Below, one piece after another: positions 57,964 to 64,000 of a stretch of DNA of 64,000 nucleotides; position 1 is the first letter of the stretch, and the number at the start of each line of letters is the position of its first letter. A program made the translations under genes and the position numbers. Source of the DNA: an uncultured Kordia sp. (lineage in GTDB: Bacteria > Bacteroidota > Bacteroidia > Flavobacteriales > Flavobacteriaceae); assembly GCF_947496985.1 (NCBI RefSeq), contig NZ_CANMEZ010000001.1:124001-188000 (forward strand), given 5' to 3'. The notes beneath the pieces are model-generated. The model saw nothing but the letters and a program-made list of their open reading frames with translations. It was not told the DNA's origin and did no database searches.

Positions 57964-59817
57964 ATGAAATTCATACGAATTGCAGGACTCTATATATTTA
58001 TTGCATCAGTGTTGTTATTTATTGCAACGCTATTCATGGGTAATTATACCTTAACTGAAACATCTATTCAACAATCATTCAGTGGAAAAAAAGCGAGAGT
58101 TACCGAAACTTTTGCTGCTGTTGCTAAGGAAAATGGTGTTTTAGACAACACATATAATAGTCAGTTTTCTTTTATGAACGATGTTAAAGCATTGTTTGAC
58201 AAACACAATCAACGTGTTGCGGAAGCAGTTGCTGAAGAAACTGGGGTTTCCAATACAGAAACGACTAAAATTATTACTTCAGCTTCACAAAGTGGGAAAG
58301 TGGTTTATACGAAAGAACTTTTACAACAAGTCTTACCAGAAGCTAAAGTTACATTACTTGATAATGCTACCAATTGGATGTACAGTCCTGGAAAAACATA
58401 TGATTCTGTTGATGCTTTCAAAAACGATTTAAACAATAAAATTTCTGAAATCAATCGCAGTCAGGCTGGAGAGTTTTTATTGTACGATAATAAATACTCA
58501 CGTTTTGATATTACCGAACGTGCAGCCACAGGAATCATTGCAAACAACAAAGCACTATTTTTATTCTTAACATTTGGTTTAGGAATTATTGGATCACTCA
58601 TATTTATCATTGCCGGATTGTTTTTAAAACCAATTCCAGGTATTAAAAACAATGGCATTTATTTACACAATGCAACTAATCGTGGTTGGGTAGGAATTGC
58701 TGTCTTTGGATTCTTAGTAGCATTTTATGTATTATTATACTTTCACCCATATATTATTGCCAATTGGACAAATATTGTCGATCCACTAAAAAGCGCATTC
58801 ATTAAAAATGGTTCGGCTTCACAATGGTTTTTATACGGAATCTTGTATTGTGTATCTATGATTGTGATGGGAATTCGCATGTTTATCAAATATCGTCACA
58901 ATCAATATCAAGTGGTTAGAACTGCAAGTGTATTATTTTTCCAAATCATCTTTGCTTTCTTATTAGTAGAAATATTACCATTATTTGATTTACCAGGTGT
59001 CGATTTAAAAAATGCTTGGCCATTAGATTATAATTTCTTAACCGACTGGAATGTAAAGAATTACTTAAATGCAGGACATTTAGGGAAATTCATGTTCTTT
59101 TGGGGATTCATTCTTTCTATAATTGTTGTACCAACTTTAGTATATTTCTATGGAAAGCGTTGGTATTGTTCATGGGTTTGTGGTTGTGGAGGATTAGCTG
59201 AAACATTAGGAGATCCATATCGTCAACTATCTGACAAGCGTTTAATAGCATGGAAGATAGAACGTTGGTTGATTTATCCAATCTTAGTTTTTGCAATTAT
59301 CATGACAATTGTTGTGGGTTACAATACTTATAATATTATATATAATCCTACGGCAGTTGGAGATAGTACTTTATTCGGAATCAACGCATATAAAATTAAC
59401 GAATGGTATGGTTTCTTAATCGGTTCTATCTTTGCAGGTGTTATTGGAACGGGTTTCTATCCAATTTTAGGAAACAGAACTTGGTGTCGTTTTGGTTGTC
59501 CATTAGCCGCTTATATGGGAATTGTACAACGTTTTAAGTCTAAGTTCAGAATTACGACTAATGGAGGACAATGTATTTCATGTGGAAACTGCTCTACCTA
59601 TTGTGAGCAAGGAATTGATGTAAGAGCTTATGCGCAAAAAGGACAAAACATTGTACGTTCGTCATGTGTTGGCTGTGGTGTTTGTAGCGCAGTTTGTCCT
59701 AGAGGTGTTTTAAAGTTAGAAAATGGAAGTGATGATGGTGCAACACGTCATGAAGTTCCTGAAGTAATTTTAGGAAATGATATGGATTTATTTGAAATGC
59801 TTGAGAATAATAAATAA
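57964..59817 (+). CDS. 4Fe-4S membrane protein, NosR/NapH-like
   Basis: The 617-aa protein has an N-terminal TM helix, a periplasmic domain (about 35-190), and six or so TM helices. Cysteine motifs are WYCSWVCGCGG and TWCRFGCPL, then two ferredoxin sites, CISCGNCSTYCEQG and CVGCGVCSAVCPRG. The layout matches membrane ferredoxin-type NapH/NosR proteins that move electrons across or along the membrane. The FAD oxidoreductase upstream is a likely partner. Confidence 0.88.
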   Translation: MKFIRIAGLYIFIASVLLFIATLFMGNYTLTETSIQQSFSGKKARVTETFAAVAKENGVLDNTYNSQFSFMNDVKALFDKHNQRVAEAVAEETGVSNTETTKIITSASQSGKVVYTKELLQQVLPEAKVTLLDNATNWMYSPGKTYDSVDAFKNDLNNKISEINRSQAGEFLLYDNKYSRFDITERAATGIIANNKALFLFLTFGLGIIGSLIFIIAGLFLKPIPGIKNNGIYLHNATNRGWVGIAVFGFLVAFYVLLYFHPYIIANWTNIVDPLKSAFIKNGSASQWFLYGILYCVSMIVMGIRMFIKYRHNQYQVVRTASVLFFQIIFAFLLVEILPLFDLPGVDLKNAWPLDYNFLTDWNVKNYLNAGHLGKFMFFWGFILSIIVVPTLVYFYGKRWYCSWVCGCGGLAETLGDPYRQLSDKRLIAWKIERWLIYPILVFAIIMTIVVGYNTYNIIYNPTAVGDSTLFGINAYKINEWYGFLIGSIFAGVIGTGFYPILGNRTWCRFGCPLAAYMGIVQRFKSKFRITTNGGQCISCGNCSTYCEQGIDVRAYAQKGQNIVRSSCVGCGVCSAVCPRGVLKLENGSDDGATRHEVPEVILGNDMDLFEMLENNK

Positions 59818-59911
59818 GTAATGAGAAATCAGCATTGAGTATTGAGATTTTCACTATTTATTAAAGACATAAACTATTAAACCTATAAACACATAACAGA
59901 AAAAAGAAATC

Positions 59912-60388
59912 ATGAAATATCTATTTATCATTATATGTTTCTGTGTAACATTCAGCATAAGCGCACAAAAAGAATATCAAAAAACCTATTATGATAATGG
60001 GCAACTCAAAGAAGAAGGTTGGATAAAAAAAGGACTGAAAACAAAATACTGGAAATTTTATTATTCAAATGGAGTAGTTCAAAAAGAAGGACGTTTTAAA
60101 AATGGGAAACCAAACAAATATTGGTACTTTTATCGCGAAAATAAAACAAAACAACGCGAAGGACATTATGTAAATGGTGTAAAGAGTAAATGGTGGCTTT
60201 TTTATGATGAAAATGAAAAAGTAAATCATAAATGCCAACTCAAAAACAATCAGAAAAACGGATATTGTTTACGATATGAAAATGAAAAACTCGTTCGAGC
60301 CGAAAAATATAAAAACGGTCAAAAAATTGGCGAGTGGACTGATTTGAAAAGCTTTAAAAAAGAAAATAGCGTTTGGGATTTACAATGA
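59912..60388 (+). CDS. Secreted MORN/YwqK-like repeat protein
   Basis: The 158-aa protein has a signal peptide (MKYLFIIICFCVTFSISAQ) and five repeats of about 23 residues with the core G-x-[WY]-x-[FY]-[YF] (GLKTKYWKFYYSNG, GKPNKYWYFYRENK, GVKSKWWLFYDENE, and degenerate ones). This is the YwqK/MORN-type beta-repeat. In Bacteroidetes such proteins are common and of unknown function. Confidence 0.85.
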   Translation: MKYLFIIICFCVTFSISAQKEYQKTYYDNGQLKEEGWIKKGLKTKYWKFYYSNGVVQKEGRFKNGKPNKYWYFYRENKTKQREGHYVNGVKSKWWLFYDENEKVNHKCQLKNNQKNGYCLRYENEKLVRAEKYKNGQKIGEWTDLKSFKKENSVWDLQ

Positions 60389-60479
60389 TAATTGAAAGGT
60401 TTTATTGAAAACGCACACTAATAAACACATAAAAATCCAAAAGCCAACGGCTAACTAGCCAAAAGCGAAATAAAAATAT

Positions 60480-61166
60480 ATGATTATAAAAGTCATCATT
60501 CCTGCATACAATGAAGAGGATTCTATTGCAAATGTTATACAGGAAATCCCCAAAACTGTAAATGAAGTTATTGTAATCAGCAATAATTCAACTGATAACA
60601 CAGAAATCAATGCTAAAGCGGCTGGTGCAACGGTTTTAAAAGAACATCAAAAAGGCTATGGCTATGCATGTTTAAAAGGAATGGAATACATTTCTAATCA
60701 AGATGTAAAACCTGATATTTTAGTCTTTTTAGATGGCGATTATTCAGATTATCCAGAAGAATTAACAAAAATAGTAGCACCAATTATTCAAGATGATATC
60801 GATTTTGTGATTGGTTCCAGAGTAAAAGCATTACGCGAAGATGGTTCTATGACACCGCAACAAGTATTCGGAAACTGGTTAGCTACGTTTTTAATGAAAT
60901 TATTTTTTGGAGCAAAATTTACAGACTTAGGTCCTTTTAGAGCAATCAAGTACACAAAGCTTTTAGACTTAAACATGGAAGACAAAACCTATGGCTGGAC
61001 CGTAGAAATGCAACTCAAAGCATTGAAACAGAAACTATCGTATGTAGAAGTTCCTGTAAAATATAAAAAGAGAATTGGCGTCTCAAAAGTTTCAGGAACC
61101 GTAAAAGGTACTATATTTGCTGGCGTAAAAATTTTAGGTTGGATTTTTAAATATAGTTTTAAATAG
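60480..61166 (+). CDS. Family 2 glycosyltransferase, dolichyl-phosphate mannose synthase-like
   Basis: The 228-aa protein has the GT2 core: VIIPAYNEEDSIANVIQEI, VISNNSTDNTEINAK, the DxD-type LVFLDGDYSDYP and the catalytic loop FTDLGPFRAIKYTKLL. It would transfer a sugar from an NDP-sugar to a lipid or glycan acceptor. It is immediately followed, with no gap, by a second GT2 gene and then by a mannosyltransferase-like gene, forming an operon. Confidence 0.9.
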   Translation: MIIKVIIPAYNEEDSIANVIQEIPKTVNEVIVISNNSTDNTEINAKAAGATVLKEHQKGYGYACLKGMEYISNQDVKPDILVFLDGDYSDYPEELTKIVAPIIQDDIDFVIGSRVKALREDGSMTPQQVFGNWLATFLMKLFFGAKFTDLGPFRAIKYTKLLDLNMEDKTYGWTVEMQLKALKQKLSYVEVPVKYKKRIGVSKVSGTVKGTIFAGVKILGWIFKYSFK

Positions 61167-62672
61167 ATGGGATTTGATGCAGAATTTTTTAAACTAGCGT
61201 TGTCTTTTTTTGTAATGGCAATATATGCAATTGCGCTGATACTGATTTTAATGTACAGCTTGGCACAATTGAACCTATTGATCAATTACCTTAAAGCAAA
61301 AAAGAAAAAAGATACATGTCCGAGGTTCGACTTAAACAATCCAACTGAAGTTCCGTATGTAACAATTCAACTTCCTGTATACAACGAGTTGTATGTTATG
61401 GAACGCTTACTCGATAATATTGCCGAAATTGACTATCCAAAAGATAAACTTGAAATTCAAGTATTAGATGATTCTACGGATGAATCTGTAATTTCTACTG
61501 CTGAAAAAATTGAAGAAATTAAAGCAAAAGGACTTGACATTTCGCATATTCGCCGTGAAGATAGAACTGGTTTCAAAGCTGGTGCCTTAAAAGAAGGTTT
61601 AATTGACGCAAAAGGCGATTTCATTGCCATATTCGATGCAGATTTCTTACCGAAAAAAGATTGGCTCAAACAAACGATTCCCTATTTCAAAAATGAAGAA
61701 ATTGGCGTGGTACAAACACGTTGGGGACATATTAACCGTGATTATTCATTATTAACTAAAATTCAGGCATTCGCGCTTGACGCACATTTTACACTAGAAC
61801 AAGTTGGACGAAATTCCAAAGGTCATTTTATCAACTTTAATGGAACCGCTGGAATATGGCGAAAAACCTGCATTATTGATGCAGGAAACTGGGAAGGCGA
61901 TACTTTAACTGAAGATTTAGATTTAAGTTACCGTGCACAGTTAAAAAATTGGAAATTCAAATACTTAGAAGATGTAGAAACACCTGCCGAATTACCTGTA
62001 GTTATTAGTGCTGCACGTTCGCAACAATTTCGATGGAACAAAGGTGGTGCAGAAAATTTCCGCAAAATGGTAAAACGTGTTATTTTTTCAAAAAACATCT
62101 CTTTCAAAACAAAAATTCACGGAATTTTACACTTACTCAACAGTACTATGTTTTTAAATGTACTGATTGTTGGCGTATTAAGTATTCCAATGTTATACAT
62201 TAAAAATACATACGGGCATTTAGAAATTTACTTTACAATTTCGAGTTTCTTTATCATCAGTACTGTTATATTTTTCATCTGTTTTTGGTTTCCATATAAA
62301 CGTGTACAAGGTGGCGGTTTCTTAAATTTTGTTGATTATATAAAAATGTTTTTTACCTTTTTCTCGGTCGCGATGGGATTCTCTGTACACAACTCTGTTG
62401 CCGTATTAGAAGGTCATATGGGAAAAAGAAGTGAATTTGTGCGCACGCCAAAATTCAACATCAAAAACTTGAAAGATTCTTGGAAAAACAACAAATACAT
62501 CAAAAAGAAAATCTCAGCAAATACAGTTATTGAAGCCTTATTAATGGTGTATTTCTTATTTGGAATGTATAGCGCGTATCCGTTAAATGATTTTGGATTA
62601 TTCCCATTTCACTTAATGTTATTCTTAGGTTTTGCTTTTGTATTTTTTAACTCGATTCGTTCCAAAGTGTGA
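61167..62672 (+). CDS. Processive GT2 glycosyltransferase, cellulose-synthase-like
   Basis: The 501-aa protein has an N-terminal TM helix and the GT domain: VTIQLPVYNELYVMERLLDN, VLDDSTDESV, AIFDADFLP (DxD) and the product-binding QxxRW-like QQFRWNKG at about residue 290. GDTLTEDLDLSYR gives the TED motif. Three to four C-terminal TM helices follow. It probably makes a beta-linked glycan or glycolipid. It starts directly after the preceding stop. Confidence 0.9.
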   Translation: MGFDAEFFKLALSFFVMAIYAIALILILMYSLAQLNLLINYLKAKKKKDTCPRFDLNNPTEVPYVTIQLPVYNELYVMERLLDNIAEIDYPKDKLEIQVLDDSTDESVISTAEKIEEIKAKGLDISHIRREDRTGFKAGALKEGLIDAKGDFIAIFDADFLPKKDWLKQTIPYFKNEEIGVVQTRWGHINRDYSLLTKIQAFALDAHFTLEQVGRNSKGHFINFNGTAGIWRKTCIIDAGNWEGDTLTEDLDLSYRAQLKNWKFKYLEDVETPAELPVVISAARSQQFRWNKGGAENFRKMVKRVIFSKNISFKTKIHGILHLLNSTMFLNVLIVGVLSIPMLYIKNTYGHLEIYFTISSFFIISTVIFFICFWFPYKRVQGGGFLNFVDYIKMFFTFFSVAMGFSVHNSVAVLEGHMGKRSEFVRTPKFNIKNLKDSWKNNKYIKKKISANTVIEALLMVYFLFGMYSAYPLNDFGLFPFHLMLFLGFAFVFFNSIRSKV

Positions 62673-64000
62673 TCGCTTTCGTAGAGAAATATCATAAACT
62701 CTCCATCGTACTTGTGCTTATCAGCGCCTTTGTATATTATTACATTGGCTATCCGTTAGTGCGGACCGATGTCACGATTTTAATTTCATTATACGGAATT
62801 GCTTTCTTAAGTTTTTTTGGATTGATCCGATTAGAAAAATCTAATGTTGTTTTCCTTACGGGAATTGCCATTGTGTTGAGATTGGTTTTTATGGGAAATA
62901 TTCCAAACTTATCACAAGATTTCTATCGCTTCATTTGGGATGGAAGAATGCTCATTGCTGGCTGGAATCCGTATTTATACTTACCAAATGATTTAATGGC
63001 GTCTGGAACGGCTCCAATTGCGGAAGCACAAGAATTATTTAACGGAATGGGAGATTTGAGTGCTTCGCACTATACCAATTATCCACCAATCAATCAATTG
63101 TGTTTTGCTATTGCTGGATTCATTTCTGGAAAAAGTATTATAGGCTCTGTATTTGTTTTACGAATAATCATCATTTTAGCAGATATAGGAACTTTATACT
63201 TTGGAAAAAAACTATTAGAACGTTTAGGGATTCCTATCAAAAATATTTGGCTTTATATTTTAAATCCATTTATTATTATTGAACTCACAGGAAACCTTCA
63301 TTTTGAAGGTGTGATGATCTTCTTTTTAGTTTGGAGTTTATATTTATTACACAAAAGTTCTTGGAAATGGGCGGCTGTTTTATTGGCTTTATCAGTTTCT
63401 GTAAAATTAATTCCGTTGATTTTTTTACCAATACTATTTCAATGGTTTACCAAGTATAAAGCTTCTGAAATTTCTAAAAATACATTTCCTACAATCTGGA
63501 AAGGCATCTTAAAACTAATTGCTTTTTACGGAATTGTCATTGGTACAATCGCGCTGTTATTTATACCATTTATCTCCAAACAATTCATTGAAAACTATCA
63601 AGCTACTGTAGGTTTATGGTTTCAGAATTTCGAATTCAATGCAAGTATATATTACATCGCCCGTTGGATTGGTTATAAAATTGTAGGCTGGAATATGATT
63701 AAAGATATTGGGAGAGTGACACCGATTATTGTCTTAGTTTTTATTACAGGAATTAGTTTATTTCGGAATAATAAAGATTTTCAAAAAACAATTACAGCAT
63801 TACTTTTTGGGCTTTCTTTTTACTTTTTTACAACGACAACAATGCATCCTTGGTATTTGGCAACATTACTTATTTTGAGTGTATTTACAAACTATCGATT
63901 TACAATTGTTTGGTCATTTATGATGATTTTTAGTTATACAGCATATCGAAATGAAGGATATGCCGAGAACTTAGGTTTTGTGGCTTTTGAATATATTATA
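62669..64000 (+). CDS. Multi-TM glycosyltransferase, mannosyltransferase-like (cut by window edge)
   Basis: GTG at 62669 overlaps the preceding stop (GTGA) and opens a frame of 444 codons to the edge. The protein has about ten TM helices. Motifs include SQDFYRFIWDGRMLIAGWNP with the Asp-containing first loop of GT-C enzymes, NYPPINQLCF and NPFIIIELTGNLHFEG. It resembles polyprenol-phosphate-dependent mannosyltransferases of GT-C type. The GT2 pair upstream could supply and extend its substrate. Confidence 0.8.
   Translation, partial: MIAFVEKYHKLSIVLVLISAFVYYYIGYPLVRTDVTILISLYGIAFLSFFGLIRLEKSNVVFLTGIAIVLRLVFMGNIPNLSQDFYRFIWDGRMLIAGWNPYLYLPNDLMASGTAPIAEAQELFNGMGDLSASHYTNYPPINQLCFAIAGFISGKSIIGSVFVLRIIIILADIGTLYFGKKLLERLGIPIKNIWLYILNPFIIIELTGNLHFEGVMIFFLVWSLYLLHKSSWKWAAVLLALSVSVKLIPLIFLPILFQWFTKYKASEISKNTFPTIWKGILKLIAFYGIVIGTIALLFIPFISKQFIENYQATVGLWFQNFEFNASIYYIARWIGYKIVGWNMIKDIGRVTPIIVLVFITGISLFRNNKDFQKTITALLFGLSFYFFTTTTMHPWYLATLLILSVFTNYRFTIVWSFMMIFSYTAYRNEGYAENLGFVAFEYII

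Overview
The window is AT-rich DNA from a marine Bacteroidetes, most likely a Flavobacteriaceae of the Kordia type (inference). The support is type IX secretion sorting tails, an Oar-like TonB receptor, a TPR-histidine kinase of the Bacteroidetes style, TAnnTTTG promoter elements, and a complete arsenosugar gene set. Nothing here fixes the species.

Region A (1-17667) is a conflict or defence island, almost entirely on the minus strand. In transcription order from 16995 down to 458 it encodes an unknown 263-aa protein, a caspase-like C14 peptidase, a TIR protein, a degenerate STAND-like protein, a 619-aa protein with four SPFH-like repeats, a second TIR protein running by frameshift into a RING-like zinc module, a two-TM protein, a zinc-ribbon protein, an E1 (ThiF fold), a ubiquitin-like protein (Ubl), an E2, a JAMM peptidase, a tandem Ubl, a second JAMM peptidase, a membrane-anchored pseudo-E2/JAMM fusion, and two membrane proteins with RING-like N-termini. 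A WYL-type regulator, cut by the window edge, follows. A ThsB-like TIR gene (17134-17667) faces the other way. Most genes abut or overlap, so this looks like one or two long operons. Two short sequence signatures tie members together: a K-F-x-I linear motif in seven conjugation and SPFH proteins, and a G-x-[IV]-N-I-x-Y element shared by the TIR C-terminus and the STAND-like N-terminus.

Region B (17677-20753) is a two-component system (TPR kinase and LuxR-type regulator) plus a small Ser/Thr/Gly-rich protein.

Region C (20969-22105) is a dense array of 12 foldable tRNA genes, one strongly degenerate tRNA-like unit and one duplicated 3' tRNA fragment, all on the plus strand. Two small genes follow, one of them AraC-type.

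Region D (23343-30270) looks like an undescribed RiPP locus. It holds an S53 (sedolisin) peptidase, a 134-aa protein with a Cys-Gly tail, and a 460-aa Thr/Cys-rich repeat protein with ten A-[HQ]-A-Q spacers. These are followed by an APH-like kinase, a HopA1-like protein and a LanC-like cyclase, the enzyme trio associated with class V lanthipeptides. A hairpin separates the repeat gene from the enzymes.

Region E (30894-37049) is an arsenosugar biosynthesis cluster (AhpD-like protein, ArsS, rhodanese, glycosyltransferase, purine nucleoside phosphorylase, DoxX, ArsM). A TIGR04283-type glycosyltransferase lies further on (44582-45358).

Region F (37252-64000) is ordinary flavobacterial chromosome: TonB receptor, sterol-desaturase-like enzyme, DUF547 proteins, ECF sigma factor, TraB/GumN protein, lipoproteins, outer-membrane barrels, a redox pair (FAD oxidoreductase and 4Fe-4S membrane protein) and a glycosyltransferase trio at the right edge. 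A small orphan RiPP-type precursor sits at 47745-47957.
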